A stretch of 64,000 bases of DNA from JAVKFY01 sp040223615. Lineage in GTDB: Bacteria > Pseudomonadota > Alphaproteobacteria > GCA-2731375. The notes under the pieces were generated by a model that ran no database searches, had not been told where the DNA came from, and was given only the letters and a program-made list of their open reading frames with translations. A program made the translations under genes and the position numbers. Location: contig JAVKFY010000047.1 of NCBI GenBank assembly GCA_040223615.1, positions 1 through 64,000 of the forward strand, read 5' to 3'. Position 1 is the first letter of the stretch; the number at the start of each line of letters is the position of its first letter. Shown here one piece after another: positions 46,606 through 55,300 of the stretch.

Positions 46606-46946
46606 GGCAGATCCAGCCGCACGATCACGGCCGCCGAACAGATCACCGCGACGTCGCCCAGCACCTCGTCGGCGACATCGAGACCGCCCTTGACCGCCGT
46701 CGCGGTGACCGTGCCGTAGGGCAGGCTGGCTCTGACCTTGTCGAGGTCGACGGCCTCGGGCTGCTGCGCGCCGATGGTGACGTCGACGTGCATCTGCGTC
46801 TTCGGATCGAGCTTCAACGTGCGGATCATGGTCAACGAGCTGTGGTGGATGGCGTCCTGCACCGCGCGCAGTGCCGCCTTGGTGTAGTCGCCGCCGTGCA
46901 GGTCGTTGCCGTGACCCATCTCCAGGATGACGCGCTTGACGGCCAT
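46602..46946 (-). CDS. Lin0512 family protein, copy B
   Basis: 114 residues from the ATG at 46946 (TGATG overlap with copy A; a GTG 3 nt upstream is less likely). The family pattern starts VKRVILEMGHGNDLHG and shows ALRAVQDAIHHSSLTMIRTL and VDVTIGAQQPEAVDLDKV. Function unknown in the literature I know. Its stop shares CTAG with the convergent cyclase. It is a tandem paralogue of the gene upstream. Confidence 0.75.
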   Translation of the reverse strand: MAVKRVILEMGHGNDLHGGDYTKAALRAVQDAIHHSSLTMIRTLKLDPKTQMHVDVTIGAQQPEAVDLDKVRASLPYGTVTATAVKGGLDVADEVLGDVAVICSAAVIVRLDLP

Positions 46947-47299
46947 CACGCATCTCCCTCTGGCAGGTCGAGCCGCACCACAGCGGCGGCGTGCGCGAGC
47001 AGGGTGGCGTTATCGCCCTCCTCGTTCGGGATCTCCAGCCCGCCCTCGACCACCTCCACCGTGCCGGTGCCATGCGGCAGCACCGCCAGCACCGCCGCGT
47101 GATCGACCTGCTCCGGGTGCGGCACGCCGATGGTGACTTCGACCCGCATGGCGTCGGTGTCCATGCCCAGCGCCCGCGTCACGGTCAGCGAGTTGTGCCA
47201 CAGCGCGTCGCGCAGGGCGCGAACCGCCGCCTTGGTCGGCTCGCGCCCGCGTATGTCGGTGCCCATCCCGATCTCGAGCACCACCCGTTGCCAGCTCAT
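46946..47299 (-). CDS. Lin0512 family protein, copy A
   Basis: 117 residues. Parallel to copy B throughout: QRVVLEIGMGTDIRGREPTKAAVRALRDALWHNSLTVTRAL-type start, VEVTIGVPHPEQVDHAAVLAV, then VVEGGLEI. The two likely form a hetero-oligomer. Function unknown. It is 38 nt downstream of the rhodanese gene and may be the end of that transcript. Confidence 0.75.
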   Translation of the reverse strand: MSWQRVVLEIGMGTDIRGREPTKAAVRALRDALWHNSLTVTRALGMDTDAMRVEVTIGVPHPEQVDHAAVLAVLPHGTGTVEVVEGGLEIPNEEGDNATLLAHAAAVVRLDLPEGDA

Positions 47300-47337
47300 C
47301 GCGTTCTCCCGGTTGCTGCCGGGATGCTAGCGATGTT

Positions 47338-47892
47338 TCAGGCGTTTTGCATCGCGGCCGGTACGGTCGGGCGGTTCCACGGCATCAGGCCGAGCAGGCT
47401 GGCCAGCGCGCAGGTGCCGGTGACGCCGGCGAAGGTCAGTCCGGCGCCGACAAAGGCCGACAGCGCGTAGAACCACGGGCTGACCAGAAGGCCGAGCACG
47501 ACACCCAGCACCACCATCGAGCCGGCGGTGATCTGCACCTGGCGCTGGATCGGCAGCGGCGCGCGCTGGTTGGCGTTGATCCGCAGCCCGGCCTTCTTCC
47601 AACCCTGGATGCCGCCGCTCAGGTGATAGACCTCGGCGAAGCCGGAGCCGAGAAGCTGTGCCGCGGCCTGGCCGGTGCGGTTGCCGCTGTTGCAGTGGAA
47701 CACGCCGACCTTGCCGTGCTCGTCGTCGAAGGCGGCCGCATCGAAGCCCGAAAGCGGCACCAGCCGGGCGCCGGGGATGTGTTCGCGGGCATATTCATCG
47801 GGTTCGCGCACGTCGATCAGCACCGCGCGGCCCTGCGCCAGCCAGGTCGACAGGGTCTTCGGATCCACTTCCTTCAGGGTCTGACGGTCCAT
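47338..47892 (-). CDS. Rhodanese fused to a DUF2892-like membrane domain
   Basis: 184 residues. A rhodanese domain (about 8-110) has LIDVREPDEYAREHIPGA and the active-site Cys67 (FHCNSGNRTG). Then two membrane helices (about 122-142 and 148-170) form a DUF2892-like segment ending GLMPWNRP. It moves sulfane sulfur between thiols at the membrane. AAGGAG is 8 nt before the ATG at 47892. The start lies 98 nt inside the sulP reading frame. Such rhodanese/DUF2892 proteins commonly sit with ETHE1-like hydrolases. Confidence 0.92.
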   Translation of the reverse strand: MDRQTLKEVDPKTLSTWLAQGRAVLIDVREPDEYAREHIPGARLVPLSGFDAAAFDDEHGKVGVFHCNSGNRTGQAAAQLLGSGFAEVYHLSGGIQGWKKAGLRINANQRAPLPIQRQVQITAGSMVVLGVVLGLLVSPWFYALSAFVGAGLTFAGVTGTCALASLLGLMPWNRPTVPAAMQNA

Positions 47893-49639
47893 CGTTCGAT
47901 ACTCCTTGGTGATTGATGGTTTGGGTCGAGGCGGGGTCGAGCGCGGCCATCGCCGCGTACTGGCTCAGGAACACCCGCCCGGTGAGCTCGTCGAGAAAGC
48001 CGGTGCGCCGCAGCCGGTCCATCACCGGCCCCTTCACCTCCGACAGGTGGAAAGCGATGCCGGCGTCGCCCAGGCGGCGGTTCAGCGCCTCCAGGCTGTC
48101 CAGCGCGCTCGCGTCGATCAGGTTCACCGCCGTGCACTGCAGCACCACGTGCGCGGTGCCGGGCCGCGCGGCAGCGAGGTCGTAGACCCGGTCCTCCAGC
48201 GTGCGCGCGTTGGCGAAGTACAGGCTCTCGTCAATCCGTACGCTCAGCACCTTGTCGCTGGTTACCACGTCGTGGCGCAGCACGTTGCGGAAATGCTCGG
48301 TGCCCGGCACCTGTCCGACCACCGCCAGGTGCGGCCGCGACGTGCGCCACAAGAACAGCACCACCGACAGCGCCACACCGGTGACGATTCCGGCCTCGAC
48401 GCCGACCAGCCAGACCATGGCGATGGTGCCGGCCATCGCCGCGAAGTCGGTCTTGGAGTAAGTCCAGGTTCGCCGCAGCGCGCCGATGTCGACCAGCGAC
48501 AGCACCGCGACGACGATGGTCGCGGCGAGTACCGCGCGCGGCAGCTCGGCGAACAGCGGGGTCAGGAACATCGCGGTGAGCCCGATGCCGACCGCGGTCA
48601 GCACGCCGGCCATCGGCGTGCGCGCGCCGGCATCGTAATTCACCACGGAGCGGGCGAAACCGCCGGTCACCGGGTACCCCGCCGTCACGGCCGACGCGAG
48701 GTTCGCGGCGCCGAGCCCGACCAGCTCGGCGTTGGCATCAATCCGCTCTCGCCGCTTCGCTGCCAGGGTCTGGGCCACCGAGACCGACTCGACGAAACCG
48801 ACAATGGAAATCAGTGCTGCCGACGGCAGCAGCGCCAGCAACAGGGAAGGCTCCAGCGCCGGCACGGTGAGCGGCGGCAGCCCGGCCGGAATCGCGCCGA
48901 CCACGCCGACGCCCCTGTCGGCCAGACCCAGCATGGTCACTGCGACAATGCCGGCGGCGACGGCGGCGACCGGCCCGGCCTTGGCCACCGCGTCGGCCAG
49001 TCGAGGCCCCATGCCGAACCGAACGAGAAGGGGCTTCAGAGACTTGCGGACCCAGAACAGCCAGGTGATGGCGCCGACGCCGATCAGCAGGGTCGGCAGG
49101 TTGGCCTCGCCAAGATGCGACGCCAGCGCCGGCAGCAAGTCGACCAGCGTGTCGCCATGCACCGGTACGCCGAGAATGTGCTTGAGCTGGCTCGCCGCGA
49201 TCAGCACGCCCGACGCGGTGATGAAGCCGGAGATCACCGGATGGCTCAGCAGGTTCGCCAGGAACCCCAGCCGCAGCAGGCCGAGCCCGATCAGGATCGC
49301 GCCCGACAGCGCCGCCAAGGTCAGTGCCACCAATGTCGGCGGCAGGCCCAGCTCCGGCGCCGCCTGGCCGACGGCGGACGCGGTCATCAGCGAGACCACC
49401 GCCACCGGTCCCACGGCCAGCGCGTTCGACGAGCCGAAGATCGCGTAGCCGACCAGCGGCAGCATCGAGGCGTACAGCCCGACTTCCGCCGGCAGACCCG
49501 CCAGCAGCGCGTAGGCCAAGCTCTGCGGAACCAGCATGATGGTGACGATCACCGCCGCCATCGCGTCGCCCCGCAGGGCCTCGCCGTCGTAACGCCGCAA
49601 CCAACGCGCGGCGGGGACAACTCGTGCCAGGGCGTTCAT
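47795..49639 (-). CDS. SulP family anion transporter with STAS domain
   Basis: 614 residues. Roughly 10-12 membrane helices (SLAYALLAGLPAEVGLYASMLP signature region near 38-60) are followed by a cytoplasmic STAS domain (about 440-550, with VVLQCTAVNLIDASALDSLE). SulP proteins carry sulfate, bicarbonate or related anions. The last 30 or so residues (after TQTINHQ) are Gly/Ser/Arg-rich, lie over the rhodanese gene and are unlike the family. Either the stop was lost or the overlap couples translation. It follows the metallo-hydrolase by 7 nt. Confidence 0.9.
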   Translation of the reverse strand: MNALARVVPAARWLRRYDGEALRGDAMAAVIVTIMLVPQSLAYALLAGLPAEVGLYASMLPLVGYAIFGSSNALAVGPVAVVSLMTASAVGQAAPELGLPPTLVALTLAALSGAILIGLGLLRLGFLANLLSHPVISGFITASGVLIAASQLKHILGVPVHGDTLVDLLPALASHLGEANLPTLLIGVGAITWLFWVRKSLKPLLVRFGMGPRLADAVAKAGPVAAVAAGIVAVTMLGLADRGVGVVGAIPAGLPPLTVPALEPSLLLALLPSAALISIVGFVESVSVAQTLAAKRRERIDANAELVGLGAANLASAVTAGYPVTGGFARSVVNYDAGARTPMAGVLTAVGIGLTAMFLTPLFAELPRAVLAATIVVAVLSLVDIGALRRTWTYSKTDFAAMAGTIAMVWLVGVEAGIVTGVALSVVLFLWRTSRPHLAVVGQVPGTEHFRNVLRHDVVTSDKVLSVRIDESLYFANARTLEDRVYDLAAARPGTAHVVLQCTAVNLIDASALDSLEALNRRLGDAGIAFHLSEVKGPVMDRLRRTGFLDELTGRVFLSQYAAMAALDPASTQTINHQGVSNDGPSDPEGSGSEDPVDLAGAGPRGADRRARTR

Positions 49640-49646
49640 CGGGCAC

Positions 49647-50510
49647 TCAGAGCGCGTTCAGCGGAATCTTCAGGTAGCTGACGCCATTGTCCTCCGGCGG
49701 CGGCGGCTCGCCGGCGCGCATGTTCACCTGCACCGACGGCAGGATCAGCACCGGCATGGACAGCGTCGCGTCGCGCTCGGTACGCATCTTCACGAAGTCG
49801 TCCTCGGTGACGCCGTCACCGATGTGGATGTTGTTGTCGCGCTCCGCCGCCACCGTGGTCTCCCAAACGTAGGTGTCACGGCCAGGTGCTTTATAGTCGT
49901 GGCACAGGAAGATGCGGGTCTGCGGCGGCAGGTCGAGGAGCTTCTTCATCGAGCGGTAGAGGGTGCGCGCATCGCCGCCCGGGAAGTCGCAACGCGCGGT
50001 ACCGTAGTCCGGCATGAAGATGGTATCGCCGACGAACACCGCGTCGCCGATCACGTAGCTGAGGCATGCTGGCGTGTGACCGGGCGTATGCATCACGCGG
50101 GCCTGCATATCGCCGATGCTGAAGGTCTCGCCGTCCTTGAACAGATGGTCGAACTGGCTGCCGTCGATGGCGAAGTCCGGGCCGGCGTTGAACACGCCGC
50201 CGAAGGTTTCCTGCACCGCCGTGATGTGCTCGCCGATGGCGATTCTGCCGCCGAGCTTCTGCTTCAGGTATGGCGCGGCGCTGAGATGGTCGGCGTGCGC
50301 ATGGGTCTCCAGCAGCCAGTCGACGCTCAGCCCGCGCTTGTTGACCCAAGCGACGACCGCGTCGGCGGACTCTGTCCGCGTGCGTCCCGACTTGGGATCA
50401 TAGTCATGGACTGAATCGATGATCGCCGCGTGCTTCGTCGCCGGGTCGACCACCACATGCGTGGCGGTAAATGTCGCCTCGTCGAAAAACGTCTGGACGG
50501 TCGGTTTCAT
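49647..50510 (-). CDS. ETHE1/Blh-like metallo-hydrolase (persulfide dioxygenase type)
   Basis: 287 residues from the ATG at 50510 with AGGAGGTGG upstream; the in-frame ATG 18 nt earlier lacks one. The metal motif is THAHADH (His70, His72, Asp74, His75), followed by His in MHTPGHTPACL, Asp in FVGDTIF and His in LCHDYKAPG. The ADYDPKSG-like leader (DYDPKSGRTRTESAD) is typical of Blh, the ETHE1-like protein beside rhodaneses. The family oxidises glutathione persulfide to sulfite or handles sulfide. First structural gene after the regulator. Confidence 0.92.
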   Translation of the reverse strand: MKPTVQTFFDEATFTATHVVVDPATKHAAIIDSVHDYDPKSGRTRTESADAVVAWVNKRGLSVDWLLETHAHADHLSAAPYLKQKLGGRIAIGEHITAVQETFGGVFNAGPDFAIDGSQFDHLFKDGETFSIGDMQARVMHTPGHTPACLSYVIGDAVFVGDTIFMPDYGTARCDFPGGDARTLYRSMKKLLDLPPQTRIFLCHDYKAPGRDTYVWETTVAAERDNNIHIGDGVTEDDFVKMRTERDATLSMPVLILPSVQVNMRAGEPPPPEDNGVSYLKIPLNAL

Positions 50511-50539
50511 GACCACCTCCTTCCTCACATTCCTAAGAT

Positions 50540-50584
50540 GGGCGCAGACGGAGGTGACGTCGGTGACTAAGTCACACTGCGCCC
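50540..50584. promoter_or_regulatory. Nested palindromes between the Crp/Fnr gene and the metallo-hydrolase gene
   Basis: Outer arms GGGCGCAG (50540-50547) and CTGCGCCC (50577-50584) are perfect. Inside lies the 13-nt palindrome GTGACTAAGTCAC (50563-50575), which spans the regulator stop, plus a preceding GGTGAC repeat. It lies 30-75 nt upstream of the metallo-hydrolase start. It may be an operator or an RNA stem; I cannot decide. Confidence 0.4.
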
Positions 50585-51244
50585 GGCGACGGCCAGCGCC
50601 TGCAGCGCCGGGCGGTCCAGCAGTCGCACCCGGCCCCGCTCTCCCGCGACCCAGCCACGGCGTTCGAACTCCTTGAGCTGGCGCGAGATCACCTCCCGCG
50701 CTGTGCCGAGCTCGACCGCCAGGTCCTGGTGCGTCGCGGCGATCTCGTCCGCCTCGCCGGCGAGTTCCAGCATGCGCTGCGCCAGCCGATGCGAGATCGT
50801 CGTGAAGGCCAACTCCTCCACCAGTAGCATCAGTTCCATCATCCGCGTCGCGTAGGTCGACAGCACGAACTCGCGGAACGGCGGCGACTCCGCCATCAGC
50901 CGGTCGAAGATCGCCCGAGGCACGGCGACCACGCGCACTTCGGTCTCGGCGATGCCCTCAGCCATGTAGTGCGCGTGCGCCAGCAGGCAGGCGGTGGTCA
51001 GGATGCAGCTCTCGCCGCCGCCGATCCGGTACAGCACGATCTCGCGGCCGTGATCGGAAATCTGCCGCACCCGCACCCGCCCGTCGGTGATCAGCAGGTA
51101 GTCGTCCGGTGTGTGATCCGGGCTGAACGCGACCGCGCCGGCCGGTAGCTTTCGGCCGCGCGCGCCTTGCAGCAGCGCGGTGCGGTGCGCCGGCGCCAGG
51201 TCAGCCAGTGCGGGAAAGCGGTCGATCCATGCCGGCTCGCTCAT
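50567..51244 (-). CDS. Crp/Fnr family regulator with paired cysteines
   Basis: 225 residues. The cyclic-nucleotide-binding-like barrel (about 15-120) has GGGESCILTTACLL with Cys80 and Cys86 where CRP keeps its phosphate-binding cassette, so cAMP binding is unlikely. The N-terminal Cys cluster of FNR is absent. The helix-turn-helix (about 168-200, ATHQDLAVELGTAREVISRQL) carries Glu184, Ser187 and Arg188, the E..SR pattern that FNR uses to read TTGAT. A matching TTGAT(N4)GTCAA site lies 47 nt upstream. It is first on the strand with the sulfur genes and probably controls them and the stress protein. Confidence 0.92.
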   Translation of the reverse strand: MSEPAWIDRFPALADLAPAHRTALLQGARGRKLPAGAVAFSPDHTPDDYLLITDGRVRVRQISDHGREIVLYRIGGGESCILTTACLLAHAHYMAEGIAETEVRVVAVPRAIFDRLMAESPPFREFVLSTYATRMMELMLLVEELAFTTISHRLAQRMLELAGEADEIAATHQDLAVELGTAREVISRQLKEFERRGWVAGERGRVRLLDRPALQALAVAGRSVT

Positions 51245-51290
51245 TCTCGATCCTCCCCCGCCATGATGTCCGCCGGAATCGCCACCCGCG

Positions 51291-51304
51291 TTGATCGGCG
51301 TCAA
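51291..51304. promoter_or_regulatory. FNR-type operator in the divergent regulator/usp promoter region
   Basis: TTGAT, four bases, GTCAA: a near-perfect dyad matching the FNR/FixK consensus. It is 47 nt before the regulator ATG and 61 nt before the universal stress protein ATG, placing it for control of both genes. Confidence 0.75.
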
Positions 51305-51364
51305 TGTCGCCACGGAAAGGCCAGGCGACAACAATACCCCCGGCAACCGCCGATGGAGGCGACA

Positions 51365-52249
51365 ATGCGCAAGTTCCTGGTCCCGCTCAGCGGTCAGCAC
51401 GACCCTGACGATCCGGCCGCGCTCGACGGATCGGCGCTGACCGCCGCCTTCACCCTGGCGCGGCGGGTCGAGGCGCATGTCGAGGTGTTCTGCATCGGTG
51501 CCGAGGTCGCCGACGCGCCGGCCCGGCTGGCGCCCTGGGTGCCGGGCTCGGCGGTCGAACTGGTCCTGAAGTCGATCGAGGAAGAGAGCGAGAACCGCCG
51601 CCGGCGGGCGCGCGATCTGTTCGCCGGCATGGTGAAGGCGTTCGGCGATCCGCCCTATGCGACACGCGGCGCCGACACCGGGTTTTCCGTCGACTTCACC
51701 GAGGCCGTCGGCGCGGTCGCCGACTCGGTCGCGGTGCGCGGGCGCATCGCCGACCTGGTGGTGGCGGCGAACCGCCCCGGCGCCAGCCTCGACGATATGC
51801 CGCCGATCCTTTCCAGCGCGCTGCGGGACACCGGCCGGCCGGTGCTGATCCCCGGCCGCGCGCCGGCACCGGAGAGCATCGGCGCGCGCGTCCTGGTGGC
51901 CTGGGACGGCCGCGAGACGATCGCCCGGACCCTGGCGCTGACCCGCGACCTGTTGGCCCGAGCCGACAGCGTCACCATCGTCGCGGTCGAAGGCGACAAC
52001 CCGATTGCGCCCAGCGCCGAGCAGGCCGCCGACTATCTCGACTGGCACGGCATCGACGCTGACCCGCACCTGTACCCGCGCGACGGCCGGTCGGTCACCG
52101 AACTGCTGCTCGACGCGGCGGCCGAGCGCCAGGCCGACCTGCTGGTGCTTGGCGCCTCGATGCGCGGCACCCTGCAACGGATGGTCACCGGCGACGTGAT
52201 GGACGAACTGCTGCAGACCGCCGAGCTGCCGTTGCTCTTGGCGCAATAG
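51365..52249 (+). CDS. Universal stress protein, double UspA domain
   Basis: 294 residues from the ATG at 51365 with GGAGG upstream; an ATG 12 nt earlier is less well placed. Two UspA-like halves are seen: about 1-150 and 155-294, the second with RVLVAWDGRET and the ATP-loop motif LGASMRGTLQRMVTGDVMDELL. It is transcribed away from the Crp/Fnr-like gene. Double Usp proteins often respond to oxygen limitation. Confidence 0.88.
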   Translation: MRKFLVPLSGQHDPDDPAALDGSALTAAFTLARRVEAHVEVFCIGAEVADAPARLAPWVPGSAVELVLKSIEEESENRRRRARDLFAGMVKAFGDPPYATRGADTGFSVDFTEAVGAVADSVAVRGRIADLVVAANRPGASLDDMPPILSSALRDTGRPVLIPGRAPAPESIGARVLVAWDGRETIARTLALTRDLLARADSVTIVAVEGDNPIAPSAEQAADYLDWHGIDADPHLYPRDGRSVTELLLDAAAERQADLLVLGASMRGTLQRMVTGDVMDELLQTAELPLLLAQ

Positions 52250-52278
52250 GCGCTCGCGACCACCGACGTGACGTAATG

Positions 52279-52311
52279 TAGCCCGGATGCAGCGCGGCGA
52301 AATCCGGGTTA
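52279..52311. repeat. GTAGCCCGGAT-type intergenic hairpin
   Basis: CCCGGAT and ATCCGGG form perfect arms around a 13-nt centre (GCAGCGCGGCGAA), flanked by TAG and TTA. It lies between the converging usp and tamB genes. The pattern (TAGCCCGGAT..AGCG..AATCCGGG) is a dispersed repeat seen in many proteobacterial genomes. Confidence 0.55.
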
Positions 52312-52330
52312 CGGATCCCACGACGCTGTC

Positions 52331-55300
52331 TCAATAGTCCCACTTCACCTTGGCGCCGACGCTGGAGGCGCCGGTCTGCTTGACCTTGCTTTCCACCGAG
52401 ATGTGCGGCGTCACCTCGACCTCGACGGAGACCGCGCCGGAGCCGACCGCCGCGCCCTGCTGCACCCCGACCAGGACGCCTTCGGACACGTAGGTACCGG
52501 CGCTGACCGCGGTGGAGCCGTCGTCGGCGGTCTCCACCCGCAGCACGTCGACGCCGAGCGAGTTGCGCAGTCGGTCGATCAGGCCCGGCCCGGAGGTGAC
52601 GCCGGTGAGCTCGCCGATCGCGGCGGCGAGCTGCGCCGCCTCGAGCGCCGAGAGCTGCGCCGCGTTCTTGTTGAAGAACAGCCGCGCGACGATCTCGTCC
52701 TGCGGCAACCCCGGCACCGAGGTCAGCGTGAAGTCCGGGTTGGTCGCCGGCCCGGTTACCCGCACCACCACCTCCAGGTCGCTCGCCTGGTGCGTCGCGG
52801 TGACGGCGATCTGCGGGTCGGGTTCCGGGCCGCCGGGCAGCACCACCCGGCCCTCGGTAAGCTGGAAGTCCTTGCTCAGGAGACCGAGATTGCCGCGCAC
52901 GATGGTGAGTTCGCCGGCGATCTCCGGTTCCGCGCTGGTGCCCGTCACCTGCACCTGGCCTTGCCACTCCGAGTCCAGCCCGCGGCCGCGGACGTAGACC
53001 CGGCCCGGGAGTTCGACCTGGATGTCGAGGTCAGCTACCAGTGTCGGCTGCGGCGCCCGGTCGGGCTCCGGCGGGGCGGCGGCGTCGACCACGTCCAGCT
53101 CCGCGACCTGAAGCGGTAGCCGATCCGGGATGAGCACCTCCACGATCTCGGTGCGGAACCGGCCGGTGACCTGGCCGCGCGTGCCCGCTACCGTGACCTC
53201 CGCCTCGCCGCCGAGGCTGGCGACGATATCGTCGCGGCGCAGCAGCGTGAAGTTGGCGAGCGTGCCGCGCAGCAGCGCCTGCAACTGATCGTTGTCGGGA
53301 AGCTGCACGTTGCCCTCGGCGTTGAGCGATCCGCCGCTGCCGTCGTCGCCGCTGAACTGCTCCAGCACCACCTTGTCGCCGGCCAGGACGACCCGGATGT
53401 CGAGATTGGAAACGATGGTGCCAGCTTCCAGACTCTCGTAACGGCCCTGGCTCAGGCCCGCCGCGCCAGCCAGCCGCGGCGCCGCCAGAGTCCCGGAGAC
53501 ACTGGCCTTGAGCGAACCCTGACCGGTCAGCAGGTGTGTCGGCAGCGGCATGAAAGGCCAGATCTCGCCGATCTCGCCCTGCCAGGCGACGTCGCCGGCG
53601 ATCGGCAGATCCGGCGCCAGGGCGACGAGCTGCCCGCCGCCGATGGCCAGCGGCAGGTTGCCGGCAAAGATCAGCGGCGTCGTGCTCACCCCGCCGATCT
53701 CGCCTTTCAGGCGCATCCGGCCGCCGTCGAGCGTGCCCTGGATATCGGCCGCGGCCGGGCCGGCATCGGGCAGGTCGGCCAGCCCGACATCGGCGGCGGT
53801 CAGGCGCAGGCTACCGCGCTGCGCGGCGCCGACGCCGGAGACCTGGATCGCGCCATCGATGCGACCGGCCAGGCCCGCCTGGCGACGCAACTTCGACAGG
53901 TCCAGGTCGCTCATGCGCAGGTCGATGGCGACGGCGTCGCGGCCGATGCTGGCATCGCCGGCCAGCCGCGCCGGCCCGACCCGCAGGTCCAACCCCTGCA
54001 CCGCCAGCGCACCCGGCGCCTGCTGCAGCTTGAGGGGCTGGTTCAGCGCCAGCGACTCGCCCAGCGCCTCGCCCTCGAAGCTGGCGACGGTCGCGGCCAG
54101 ACCGGTCTCGTTCGCCGCCACTTCGGCGCGCGCGTTCAGCGCCAGCCGGCCGCGCACGTCGCCTTCGACGGCAACCGTGACCGACATGCGTGCCGCCGCG
54201 CCGGCGGCGTCGACCGCGATGCTGTCGAGCCGGTCGGCGCCGAGCGCGGCATTGGCAACCCGCAAAGCCAACGCCTCCACGGTCCGTTGCTCGACGTCGG
54301 CGTTGGTGACTTGCAACGTCATCGCCGCGACCGCGACCTCCTGGCCATCGAGCTCGAGCTTGAGGTCGTCGATGCGCGCGTCGATGCTGGCCCCCTGCCG
54401 GCCGGCGAGGTCGGCGAGCTGGATGTCGGCCCGCGCCCGCCCGCTGCCCATGAGGCCGGCGAAGGCCAGGAATGGTTTCAATGCCGCCGCCTCGGCGGTC
54501 AAGGCACCGGCGACGGCCGTGCCGGCCAGCGGCAGCCGCAAGTCGCCTGCGATGCGGCCGGCGTCGGCGACCGTGACGTCGATGTCGGCGAGGCGCAGAT
54601 GATCGGCGGCCATCGTCAGCGTCGTGCGCGCCGATACCGCCCCGAACGTCGTCTGTGCACTGGCATCAATGTCGCCGCGCGGCGCGGCGGGCAGGCCGGT
54701 GAGACGATAGTCGACTGTCGCCGCCGGCACCGCGAGGGTCTCGACCGCGATATCGGACAGGATGACACGGCCGTTGGCGGCCAGGTTGTCGAGTGCACCC
54801 GCGGCCGTGCCCTCGACACGCGCGCCACCGGTCACCGCGGCGAACGGCGCCAGGCTCGGCACGTCGACCCGGTATCCGGCGCGCAGGCGCGAGAAATTCT
54901 CGTCCAGCCCGCCGGTGGCACTGGCGCTGACCGTCGACGTGGCGACCGTCAGCCGCTCCAGGTCGAGCACGCCGTCGAGGCCGCCACTGAGGCGCGCCGC
55001 CAGCGTCGCGCCGCCACTGAGCGCGGCGGCGAGCGCCGGGTCGGGCGAGGTGGCATCGATACGCCCGTCCACGTCGGCCGCGAAGTACTCGCCGAAAGCG
55101 CCGGCCAGCGCCGCGATCTGGAACCGAGCCTGGCCGTCCAGCGGCGCCAACGGCGACAGGTCGGGCACGGTGACGACAAGGTCGGCGGCGATGTCGCCGG
55201 TGGCCAGCGCCAGGTCGCCGCTACCCGCCACCTCGGCCAGCGCCGTCGTCACGGCGAAGGCGTCGAGACGCACCTGCTGCCCAGCCATGTCCGCCCGTGT

